Part shown: positions 56,140-63,205 of the stretch, piece by piece | How positions within the stretch are numbered: the stretch's first letter is position 1 | How the letters are laid out: every line of letters starts with the position of its first letter | Assembly (NCBI RefSeq): GCF_008802355.1 | Contig: NZ_VZRA01000005.1 | Location: forward strand, 1-63,209 | Source of the DNA: Oryzomonas sagensis | GTDB taxonomy: Bacteria > Desulfobacterota > Desulfuromonadia > Geobacterales > Pseudopelobacteraceae | DNA: 63,209 nt | Direction: 5' to 3' | The notes under the pieces: generated by a model | What the model saw: the letters and a program-made list of their open reading frames with translations, nothing else | Told to the model about the DNA's origin: nothing | Database searches by the model: none | Position numbers and translations under genes: made by a program

Positions 56140-56865
56140 TCACTCTTCGCTTTTGCCGGTCACCATGACAGCTATGCCTCCCTTGGGGGCATTCCGGGCA
56201 TTTGATTCAATCAGGATCACGTCTTTAAGCGTTCCTGGCTTGGAGGCTATGTACTCGATCTCGATGTTATGCGTTTTCCCTTCGCCAATCTTGATGTCGC
56301 CCTGCTTAACGCCATCAAAATACACAGTTGAACCGCCCTTCAAGAAGATCTTCCTGATTGTAAGCGGAAGGGTGCCGGTGTTCGTCACAGCAAGTTTCAG
56401 TCTCTTTGAAACACCTTGTTTTATGCTGCCAACGTCCATTTTACGCGGCGTGACCGTCAATTTGGCTCCCGGCGCTTCCTTGACCGTGCCGGTCATGACC
56501 GCCTCAACCTGTTGCTGTGCAGGGATATCGATATCGATGGTCACGATTTTTTCAAATGGGCCCGGCGCTCCTTTGGTTGCAAACGACACCTTCAGTTCCG
56601 TCTTTTCTCCTGCTTTGAGTGTGTGCTTTCCAAGCACACTTTCAGTACATGCTCAATTTGTTTTGACACTGCTGACGTGAACATCCTTGCCACTGACGTT
56701 CTCGACGACAGCCGTCATGGTTGCAGGCACCCCCTCATCAACTACGCCGCAATCATGTTGCTTCGGTTCGATACGCAACACATCCGCGGCAAACGCCGAG
56801 GCTGCCGTCATCAGCATTGACAAGGCAGACAGCAAACAGCACGTTTTCTTCAAATAACTACTCAT
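56140..56865 (-). CDS. DUF1573 (seleno)protein with in-frame UGA (Sec71)
   Basis: Two in-phase frames flank one UGA (56653-56655). Read through, the 241-residue protein has a signal peptide, a DUF1573 domain with VKTN-U-ACTES where relatives have a Cys-Gly-Cys-Thr motif, and a second beta-sandwich domain (MDVGSIKQGVSKRLKLAV, NTGTLPLTIRKIFLKGG). Downstream residues (HTLKAGEKTELKVSFATKG) continue the family pattern, which argues against a real stop. GGGGGAAGTAAAAAC precedes ATG 56865. It lies between the cytochrome and UGSC genes. I do not know a described Sec-DUF1573 family. Confidence 0.85.
56621..56639 (-). promoter_or_regulatory. SECIS-like hairpin for DUF1573 gene
   Basis: Thirteen bases after the UGA an eight-pair stem GUGUGCUU/AAGCACAC closes a GGA loop. 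A short stem with G in the loop at this distance fits bacterial SECIS elements. Confidence 0.75.
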
Positions 56866-56869
56866 GTTT

Positions 56870-57349
56870 TTACTTCCCCCCTTTCTTGACTGCTCCGTGT
56901 ACGAGCAGCTTCTTGTTTTGAAAATCAAACTTCGGATCCTGGCCCTTTGTGTGGCATTCTCGGCACGTACTTTCCCCCGGGCTTACAATAAGGCCTTTTT
57001 TGTTATCAGGATTTGCGGCGTGGGCTGCAGCAGCGCCGTGGCAGACCTCGCATTGGACCCCGGTAAACTGGGGTGTCAATTCTCCGTCCATAAAACCGCC
57101 CTCTTTTTCAAAACCGGTGACATGACATTTGAGACAGTGGGAAAGCGTCTCCTGATGTTTCTTTTGCAACGTCACGAAAGCCTTAGCGTGACGCGTTGTT
57201 TTCCAGCCTTTCACAAGATCTTCATGGCAACCGGCGCATGTTTCCGCTCCGGCATACTCGTCTGCAGCAGGCTGCGAATACCCCAGCGGCACATTGCCGA
57301 ATGACACCAACAAGGCAACCGCAAGCGGAAAAACTGATCTACGTATCAT
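56870..57349 (-). CDS. Periplasmic tetraheme c-type cytochrome
   Basis: About 159 residues with a signal peptide (MIRRSVFPLAVALLVSFG) and four CXXCH heme sites: CAGCH, CLKCH, CEVCH and CRECH, plus further His residues (TTRHAKAF, HGAAAAHA) as distal ligands. The order resembles cytochrome c554/NrfB-like multihemes. It would carry electrons to or from the neighbouring redox selenoproteins. AAGGAGCATAGAGTC precedes ATG 57349. It is the second gene of the operon. Confidence 0.92.
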   Translation of the reverse strand: MIRRSVFPLAVALLVSFGNVPLGYSQPAADEYAGAETCAGCHEDLVKGWKTTRHAKAFVTLQKKHQETLSHCLKCHVTGFEKEGGFMDGELTPQFTGVQCEVCHGAAAAHAANPDNKKGLIVSPGESTCRECHTKGQDPKFDFQNKKLLVHGAVKKGGK

Positions 57350-57362
57350 GACTCTATGCTCC

Positions 57363-57779
57363 TTATTCAAGTGGATAGCCGGACTTCTTCCAACCTCTGA
57401 TTGCCGGATTCAAAAGTATTTTCACATCGGTAAAGCCAAGACCAAGCAACTGAAAAGCCAAATCAGAACTATCAGTTTCACCAGGTCCACAATCGCAATA
57501 GGTCACAATAGGCTTATCCTTAGGTATTTCGGTAACGTCTGAATCGGTCAAATCTGCTTTCCAAGGAAAAGAAAGAGCTCCTTTTATATGACCGCTGTCA
57601 TAAATCGATTTAAGCTGGGCATCCAATATGACGATATCGGCTTTTTTATCGATCAACGCTTTCAATTCGTCGTTTGTTATCCTCGGTATATCTGGATGCC
57701 CCGCGTATGCGGCAGGCGCACCAAGCGCCCACAATAGCCCAAGAGCAATAAACAACACTTTCGCCAGTCCTCTTCTCAT
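57363..57779 (-). CDS. Exported single-domain rhodanese
   Basis: 138 residues: signal peptide (RRGLAKVLFIALGLLWALG) and one rhodanese domain with DAQLKSIYDSGHIKGALSFPW and active loop YCDCGPGETDSS (first Cys catalytic). Rhodaneses move sulfane sulfur or selenium. It is the first gene of the selenoprotein operon, 81 bases from a consensus sigma-54 promoter. Confidence 0.9.
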   Translation of the reverse strand: MRRGLAKVLFIALGLLWALGAPAAYAGHPDIPRITNDELKALIDKKADIVILDAQLKSIYDSGHIKGALSFPWKADLTDSDVTEIPKDKPIVTYCDCGPGETDSSDLAFQLLGLGFTDVKILLNPAIRGWKKSGYPLE

Positions 57780-57859
57780 CGATGAACCTCCATGAATTTA
57801 TTTATGGGGACATGAAAGCGGCGTGCTGCCACCCACAACCCACTTCTGAAACCCTTTAG

Positions 57860-57875
57860 AGCAATTCCGGTGCCA
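57860..57875 (-). promoter_or_regulatory. Sigma-54 promoter of the selenoprotein operon
   Basis: On the minus strand TGGCAC-N5-TTGCT, a full consensus match, 81 bases before the rhodanese start. An ATAAC-N4-GTTAT dyad lies about 90 bases upstream. Confidence 0.85.
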
Positions 57876-57959
57876 GCAGCGTTCAAACTGCAACCATATG
57901 TATTAATTAGCTTTTGTTTTTGGAGTTACTTCGTGGGACCATAGCTAGATTTATGAAAT

Positions 57960-57973
57960 ATAACTACGGTTAT
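57960..57973. promoter_or_regulatory. Predicted activator site (ATAAC-N4-GTTAT), selenoprotein operon
   Basis: ATAACTACGGTTAT is a dyad about 90 bases upstream of the sigma-54 promoter, a usual place for NtrC-type activator sites. The same motif (ATAACTACAGTTAT) precedes the rhodanese lipoprotein promoter. A plus-strand 54-codon frame overlapping it has no ribosome site and is not called. Confidence 0.6.
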
Positions 57974-58180
57974 GACGGCGGCAGGAATTCTGAATTTGAG
58001 TGATGAGTTTGCAGTGGAAGCAAACTTATGGGCAGGTGAGGTGCTGTTCGCAGCAATTCGCCTCGGTATTGGACTTCGTCTCAACGCATTTTTTGCGTAT
58101 GCCGATATTCAAGGGGGAATACATACCAATGCTTAGGACTAAGCTAGTGGCGCTCTAGTCGTCATCCTTTCGCACCTCTT

Positions 58181-58465
58181 TCATATAATGTGGGTATTGC
58201 GTGTTTCGTCAGCCCAAATCGTAATGAACACGCCTTCTCTATACTCGCTCACAAAGGCCGGCAGCAATCGCCCCCGCTCCAGGATTTCCATGATCTGCCC
58301 ACGGATATCCCCCCTGAAACGCAGGGCAAGTCCACAGTCGGTCTGCAATTGGCGGGGAGCAGGGATAAGCAGCACTGTCAGCCTGAGGGCCCTGAGAGTG
58401 TCCTCGGCCTTCATCACGCGGTGGCTGGAATTAAATACCGCCAACAAATCTCCTTCTTGCACCAT
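58181..58465 (-). CDS. DUF3343 putative Se/S carrier protein
   Basis: 94 residues: MVQEGDLLAVFNSSHRVMKAEDTLRAL, LLIPAPRQLQTDCGLALRF and ILERGRLLPAFVSEY match the DUF3343 (Se_S_carrier) family, which has a conserved Cys after TD and is thought to carry selenium or sulfur. It lies downstream of the outer-membrane protein on the same strand. GGAGAGTTGACTG precedes the ATG. Role in selenium use is inferred from family and neighbours. Confidence 0.85.
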   Translation of the reverse strand: MVQEGDLLAVFNSSHRVMKAEDTLRALRLTVLLIPAPRQLQTDCGLALRFRGDIRGQIMEILERGRLLPAFVSEYREGVFITIWADETRNTHII

Positions 58466-58618
58466 CAGTCAACTCTCCTTCTACAAAGTATCGCGCTATT
58501 GCACATGAGGCATCAATCACCTCGTGAGTCTTCATGGAGAAAGAGATGCCTTTGCTCAATGGAACACAAAACAGGGGCGTACTCGCGCCGGCGGCCATAC
58601 CGGTCGCATTCACCGCTC

Positions 58619-59455
58619 TCAGGGGGTCTTGTAGTACAGGGCAAACGAATAGTTCGCCCCGGCGGCCGTGTTCTGGCCGTAGATATCGGGGCGGTAGCTC
58701 ACCTCAACACCCCATGCGGGGGTCACCTTGTAGCCCACGGTCAGGTCCAGCTTCCCCAGGTCGAAATTATTGGTGGTCGTAGGGTTGCCGCTGCTGTCCT
58801 GTTTTTTGCCGTTATCGACGCTGAATGTACCGTCCAGCTTGGCCCTCGTGAAGATATTCTTGGTTATATCGAAACCGAATTCAATGAGGTAGCGGAGTTC
58901 ATCGGACGGACCGTCCGCACGCCAGCGGTAGCCGACCTCCACATTGCCGTAGCCGGGGATAAACGGGCAGAGGGAGCGGCCGTAGAGCAACCTGAGTTCC
59001 GTATCCACCTGGCCGTTGCCCAGGGGCAGGGGGTCGGTCTTGTCGTAGGCGCCCGGGATCTTGACGAGCAGTTGCGTCGAGACGATGCCCGCAGCGCTGT
59101 CCAGCAGCTTGTAGCGCAGCCCAAGGTCCACGTCTCCCAGGCCGTAAGCCTTCGAACGGCTCGTGTCATCCTCGTTTTCCAGCCACTTATAGGTCAAGGA
59201 GGTGAGCGCCGTCAGGTCGTTGGTCAGCCCGTACTCGAAATAGCTGCTGATATTGTTGTCCGTAAATTTCCCGTTATTGGCCGTGCCGCCGCGATTTCCC
59301 GACTGGTCGAAGGTCTCGTGGGCATAGTAGTAGCTGTACGACAGCTTTTCATACAAGGCGTTCTTCGGGGCGGTCCAGGCACCGGCGAAGGCCGTGCCGG
59401 CGGATGTGACGACGAGCAGCCCCGCCGCGATTATTTTTACGTGAAACGTATTCAC
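58619..59455 (-). CDS. Outer-membrane barrel protein, ExtI-like
   Basis: About 278 residues, signal peptide (cleavage near AFAGAW), alternating beta strands throughout (LYEKLSYSYYYAHETF, LGDVDLGLRYKLLDS) and an aromatic-rich end (YSFALYYKTP). Size and position next to a rhodanese lipoprotein resemble ExtI, a porin-like protein linked to selenite uptake in Geobacter sulfurreducens. Start is GTG 59455 with AGGAGACAGCGT upstream. Similarity to ExtI is by pattern and context, not alignment. Confidence 0.7.
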   Translation of the reverse strand: MNTFHVKIIAAGLLVVTSAGTAFAGAWTAPKNALYEKLSYSYYYAHETFDQSGNRGGTANNGKFTDNNISSYFEYGLTNDLTALTSLTYKWLENEDDTSRSKAYGLGDVDLGLRYKLLDSAAGIVSTQLLVKIPGAYDKTDPLPLGNGQVDTELRLLYGRSLCPFIPGYGNVEVGYRWRADGPSDELRYLIEFGFDITKNIFTRAKLDGTFSVDNGKKQDSSGNPTTTNNFDLGKLDLTVGYKVTPAWGVEVSYRPDIYGQNTAAGANYSFALYYKTP

Positions 59456-59548
59456 ACGCTGTCTCCTGAGATAAGGTGGTGCCGTCACCGCCGCCATCCC
59501 CCTGCCGGCGCCCCTTGCGGGCGGGCGGCGGGAGGAACGGCGCGGAAT

Positions 59549-59570
59549 GGCCGGAGCCCTGGCTCCGGCC
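59549..59570 (-). promoter_or_regulatory. Hairpin between rhodanese lipoprotein and barrel genes
   Basis: GGCCGGAGCC and GGCTCCGGCC form a ten-pair stem with a two-base loop. There is no T run; it may adjust the ratio of the two products. Confidence 0.5.
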
Positions 59571-59584
59571 CGGCGAATGCCATG

Positions 59585-61519
59585 CTACAGGGCTGTCAGC
59601 AGAGACCAGCCGGTATCTATCGGCATGTTGGGATCGTTGAACGGGGCATCGCGGTGAATGGTGCCGTTTGCCAGTTCATAGAAGGTGCTCCAGACATACC
59701 AGGAGTCATAGTTCTTGATGTTCGGCCACCCCATCAGATCGGCGTAGAGGAAGCCCAGGGTTGAACGCCAGCCGGTGCCGCAGTAGAAAATAACGGTTTT
59801 GTCGGACGTGATGCCCTTGGCGGCCCACATATCGCGCACTTCGGTGTAGCTGCGCAGGGTGGCGTCGCCGTCAACGTAGTAACTGCTGGAACTGTCGGCG
59901 TTATAGCCCCATACCGCGCCGGGGATGCGCCCCTTGCGCGTCAGAACGGGGTCGCTGTAGCCAAGGATTTCGCCGGTGTATTCCTGGATGCCGCGGACAT
60001 CGACGAGCACTTTTCCCGATGGCACGGTGCCGTTGGCGCGATAGTAGTCCGCATAGGTCTTGATCTCCGGCGTCAACGCCTTGAGCTGGTTTTGCGGATT
60101 GATGGTAAAGCTTGCAGCAGTGGCGCTGTGGGCCGTTGTCTCGACCGTACCGCCATTGGCCTTCCAGTAGCTCAAGCCGCCGTTCAGGAAGCGGACATCG
60201 ACACCTGCGTAGCGCAGGGCCCAGTAGACGCGTGTCGTGGCGATCGGGCTATCGCCGTAGACGATGACCGTTGTGCTGTTGCTGACTCCCATGGCGGCAA
60301 GCCGGGCCTCCAGCAGGCTGTCCGATACCAGATCCCAGACGATTTCGTTTGCGTCGGTCACGGGGAATGCGTTAGTGGGATTGAGGTAGTCCCTGGCCTC
60401 CACGTTGTTGGTATTGAAGTGGATCGCGCCGGGAATATGTCCTGTCGTGTACGTGCTGGATGTCGTTCCCCAACTGCATTCGAATATTTTGTAACTGTTG
60501 CCGGACGGGAAGGTTGCCGGCGTCCCTCCGTTGATAAGGGTTTGAACCCATCCGGGGTAGACGACCTGTTTGTAATTGGCCGCATACTCCATGGGGAGGT
60601 CGGGGGTGGTCGCGGCCCATTCCAGAATCGATCCATCGTAGTTGGCGCAGCGGGAATAGCCCATGAGCCGCATCAGGAAGTAGGCGTAGGCGCTTCTGAT
60701 GCCGGAGGTGCAATGCGCAACCACTTCCTTGTCGCTCGTCACCCCCCGGGATTCAAACAGGGCCTTGAGATTCTTGTAATCGAGGCTGGTCCCGTCGGAG
60801 TTATAGAACCACGTATAGGGGATATTGACCGAGCCCTTGATATGCCCCGGCCGCGCTTGGCCGTAAAGCGGCCACCCCATGTATTCCTCATCGGTCCGGG
60901 CGTCGAGAACCACAAAGTCGCTGTTACCCAAGCGATTCTCGATGTGCTCCTTTTGTGCGGAGATGTCGGTGCGCAGATTGGTTGCGGCGGTAAAGGTGGC
61001 CGCAGAGAGCGTGTTGGTACCGGTCTGGGCCGGGCGTTTATCGGCGGACCACTTGTCCCAGCCGCCGTTCAGGATGTGGATATCGTCACACCCCAGGTAG
61101 TCGAGCATCCAGAAGACGCGCCCTGCTGCGCCCCAGGAGTTGATGGTTTCGTCGTAGATGACGATGGTGGCGTCACGGGTGATGCCCGCCGCTCCCAACT
61201 GCTGTTGCAACGTTGCCAGCGGCTTCAGCGCCATGGCGGTCCCATCGCGGTAATCGGCCCAATGGAGGTTGATTGCCCCGGGAATGTGGGACGTAGCGTA
61301 CGTGGCAGCCGCCCTGGTATCGATAATGATCAGGTTCCTGGCTCCCAGGCTGTTCTGGAGCGAATCTGCCGATACGAGAAGCTTCCCATTGGGAAATTCG
61401 CTCATGGCGGCCGTCAGGGTAGACACGGCACTTACTTTGCTCTCCGTGGTACTGCCGCACCCCCCCAGGGGCACGCCAACAAACGCCAAGAACATCAGGA
61501 CGTACAAAATTCGTTTCAT
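59585..61519 (-). CDS. Four-module rhodanese lipoprotein, ExtH-like
   Basis: About 644 residues beginning with a lipoprotein signal (LMFLAFVGVPLGGCGS). Four rhodanese modules follow in two tandem pairs. The first of each pair lacks the catalytic Cys (VIYDETINSWGAAG, VIVYGDSPIATTR), the second has it (AHCTSGIRSAYA, FYCGTGWRSTLG). Tandem rhodaneses move sulfane sulfur, and selenium in some cases. It resembles ExtH of Geobacter in type. Start ATG 61519 has GGGGAGAAAAGAA upstream. A sigma-54 promoter lies 40 bases before it. Confidence 0.85.
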   Translation of the reverse strand: MKRILYVLMFLAFVGVPLGGCGSTTESKVSAVSTLTAAMSEFPNGKLLVSADSLQNSLGARNLIIIDTRAAATYATSHIPGAINLHWADYRDGTAMALKPLATLQQQLGAAGITRDATIVIYDETINSWGAAGRVFWMLDYLGCDDIHILNGGWDKWSADKRPAQTGTNTLSAATFTAATNLRTDISAQKEHIENRLGNSDFVVLDARTDEEYMGWPLYGQARPGHIKGSVNIPYTWFYNSDGTSLDYKNLKALFESRGVTSDKEVVAHCTSGIRSAYAYFLMRLMGYSRCANYDGSILEWAATTPDLPMEYAANYKQVVYPGWVQTLINGGTPATFPSGNSYKIFECSWGTTSSTYTTGHIPGAIHFNTNNVEARDYLNPTNAFPVTDANEIVWDLVSDSLLEARLAAMGVSNSTTVIVYGDSPIATTRVYWALRYAGVDVRFLNGGLSYWKANGGTVETTAHSATAASFTINPQNQLKALTPEIKTYADYYRANGTVPSGKVLVDVRGIQEYTGEILGYSDPVLTRKGRIPGAVWGYNADSSSSYYVDGDATLRSYTEVRDMWAAKGITSDKTVIFYCGTGWRSTLGFLYADLMGWPNIKNYDSWYVWSTFYELANGTIHRDAPFNDPNMPIDTGWSLLTAL

Positions 61520-61560
61520 TTCTTTTCTCCCCACATTTTATTTCTAAATGGCAGTTTTTG

Positions 61561-61576
61561 AGCAATTTGGATGCCA
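61561..61576 (-). promoter_or_regulatory. Sigma-54 promoter of rhodanese lipoprotein operon
   Basis: On the minus strand TGGCAT-N5-TTGCT with the GG/GC elements correctly spaced. It lies about 40 bases before the lipoprotein start. Confidence 0.8.
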
Positions 61577-61730
61577 AGCAGATTCAATGCAAAATAACCA
61601 GTTAAAATAGATAAGCTATTGTTAAAATAAATAACATATGAATGAACTATTTAATTTTTAAATACACCGACAAGCAGTTAATATATTTACAATTTATAAA
61701 GCGCCCTTCCCAATCAGGGCAATTATTAAT

Positions 61731-61744
61731 ATAACTACAGTTAT
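61731..61744. promoter_or_regulatory. Predicted activator site (ATAAC-N4-GTTAT), rhodanese lipoprotein operon
   Basis: ATAACTACAGTTAT differs from the 57960 site at one base; a half site ATAACTATAATC follows nine bases on. It lies about 155 bases upstream of the sigma-54 promoter. Confidence 0.6.
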
Positions 61745-62050
61745 GGCGATATAACTATAATCATTACGGCAAATAACATATAACAGTATACATTATCAAT
61801 ACATATTTCTGTTGAAATAAATTATTTGGCAACATAATTTTATATATATGATACGTAAATTACATTTCACTACATATTGATATTGCTGATACAATGTAAC
61901 AATATTTAATCACCATCGATATAAATATATTTTTTGTAAATAGCAATTTACACCAATATGATATGCTAGATACTTTAATAGACACTCTAGTTTTAGAGTA
62001 TTTGTGCATCAATAAGTGAGAACGGTGAGTCTATCTGAAACGAGCGCGCC
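61745..62050. other. AT-rich intergenic region
   Basis: About 300 bases, well below the window's average GC and without a gene on either strand. It holds further scattered ATAAC/GTTAT half sites. Confidence 0.5.
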
Positions 62051-62176
62051 ATGATCAAAATGACGCAGCTGATGGAAGCCGCCGGTTGAGCCGCAAAACT
62101 TGACCCTGCGGGCCTGGCGAAAACTCTGGGCGGACTTTGGGATTACCGTGACGAAAACATCCTTGAACGTTTATGA
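62051..62176 (+). pseudogene. selD: 5' fragment of selD (selenophosphate synthetase) with UGA
   Basis: The frame MIKMTQLMEAAG-U-AAKLDPAGLAKTLGGL (UGA at 62087-62089) matches the start of SelD, where the catalytic Cys or Sec sits in a GAGUAAK-like motif. It then runs DYRDENILERL and hits a TGA at 62174. The remaining 300 residues are absent, so this is a truncated copy; an intact selD should exist elsewhere. SelD makes selenophosphate for Sec synthesis. No clear ribosome site precedes it. Confidence 0.65.
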
Positions 62177-62504
62177 GTTATTTCATGTGGTGGCGAAAAT
62201 GCCGCAGAAAGGTGATTGATGGGGCGCGCGCCTATGAGGCTGATCAGCCAAAGTACGGCAAAAAAATACCCACGGTCGTGGAGGTTCGGGAGACATGCCG
62301 GGATTAAATAAAATTGTACCCATAATTGAGCATTGGTAATCGGAATTTTTCATATCCAAATGCACATTTTCCCCTGAAACAAATCAAATTATTCCGAGCC
62401 ATCATTGACTAATCGGTTTTAGGTGCTAATAGTTTAGAATATATACAATTATTGTATGATGCTAGAGGCCGCAATGAATCGATTCGACTGAGGGGGAGAC
62501 CATC
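62177..62504. other. Region between selD fragment and mscL
   Basis: A 44-codon plus-strand frame (62173-62307, IDGARAYEADQPKYGKKIP) begins in an ATGA overlap with the end of the selD fragment. I do not recognise it. The rest appears empty apart from the mscL ribosome site. Confidence 0.35.
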
Positions 62505-62900
62505 ATGAGCATGATGAAAGAGTTCAAGGAGTTCGCCGTAAAAGGGAATGTGGTCGATATGGCCGTAGGTATTGTCATAGGTGCCGCATTCGGCAAGATT
62601 GTATCATCCTTCGTGGGCGATATAATCATGCCCCCGATCGGTGTCCTGCTGGGCGGAGTCGATTTTTCCAGTCTGTCGATCATTGTCAGGGAAGCCGTGG
62701 AGAAAAAACCGGCAGTGCTTATCAACTACGGCAAGTTTTTCCAAACTATCATCGATTTCACGATAATTGCTTTTGCCATATTTATGGTGGTAAAAGCTAT
62801 TAATTCGCTGAGAAAAAAAGAAGCGGCGGCGCCTCCGGCACCATCCAAGGAAGAAATATTGCTCACCGAAATAAGGGACCTGCTCAAGGAAAAAAAATAG
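62505..62900 (+). CDS. mscL: Large-conductance mechanosensitive channel
   Basis: 131 residues: [42 protein letters not shown] (first helix) and [21 protein letters not shown] (second helix) with a charged C-terminal bundle are the standard MscL layout. It releases solutes under hypo-osmotic stress at the inner membrane. GGGGGAGACCATC precedes the ATG. Confidence 0.96.
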   Translation: MSMMKEFKEFAVKGNVVDMAVGIVIGAAFGKIVSSFVGDIIMPPIGVLLGGVDFSSLSIIVREAVEKKPAVLINYGKFFQTIIDFTIIAFAIFMVVKAINSLRKKEAAAPPAPSKEEILLTEIRDLLKEKK

Positions 62901-63079
62901 TTTGCTCCAGCGATTCAGCACCCCGGTCCGGCGAGGTTCCGGAATCTTGCTCGCGAAGGGGCGTTCATCTGCCTTGCCATCAGAGCAAGAAGATTTTTTC
63001 CGAAAAACGCGGCAACCAGCCCTTGTTATTCACACGTTAAAGGGTACTCCGGTTCAAGCGATTTTCCAACCGGACACTG

Positions 63080-63205
63080 CCCATATCGGGTAGAGATGAG
63101 GTAAAAAAAGTCCTTGACGTCGGGGTATATTTATTTTATCTATAGTTCAACTAGATATGATATCGAAAAAGACCAAATACGCGCTCAAGGCGCTCTATCA
63201 TCTGG
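63080..63205. repeat. 126-bp terminal inverted repeat, right copy
   Basis: Exact reverse complement of 1-126, ending four bases before the end of the window. It contains the promoter and first codons of an rrf2-type gene reading rightwards. Confidence 0.9.
63114..63142 (+). promoter_or_regulatory. Promoter of right rrf2 gene
   Basis: TTGACG, 17 bases, TATCTA, followed by an ATCTA-N9-TAGAT dyad just before the start codon; the mirror image of the left-end promoter. Confidence 0.55.

Noticed and set aside
57972-58136. A 54-residue plus-strand frame upstream of the selenoprotein operon
   Set aside because: It lacks a ribosome site and overlaps the predicted activator site. No family pattern is seen.
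58431-58613. A 60-residue frame between the barrel and DUF3343 genes
   Set aside because: It overlaps the start of DUF3343 by 35 bases, has no ribosome site at any candidate start and shows no family pattern.
62173-62307. A 44-residue frame after the selD fragment, considered as a small selenoprotein
   Set aside because: It has no terminal Sec or Cys motif and matches no small selenoprotein family I know.
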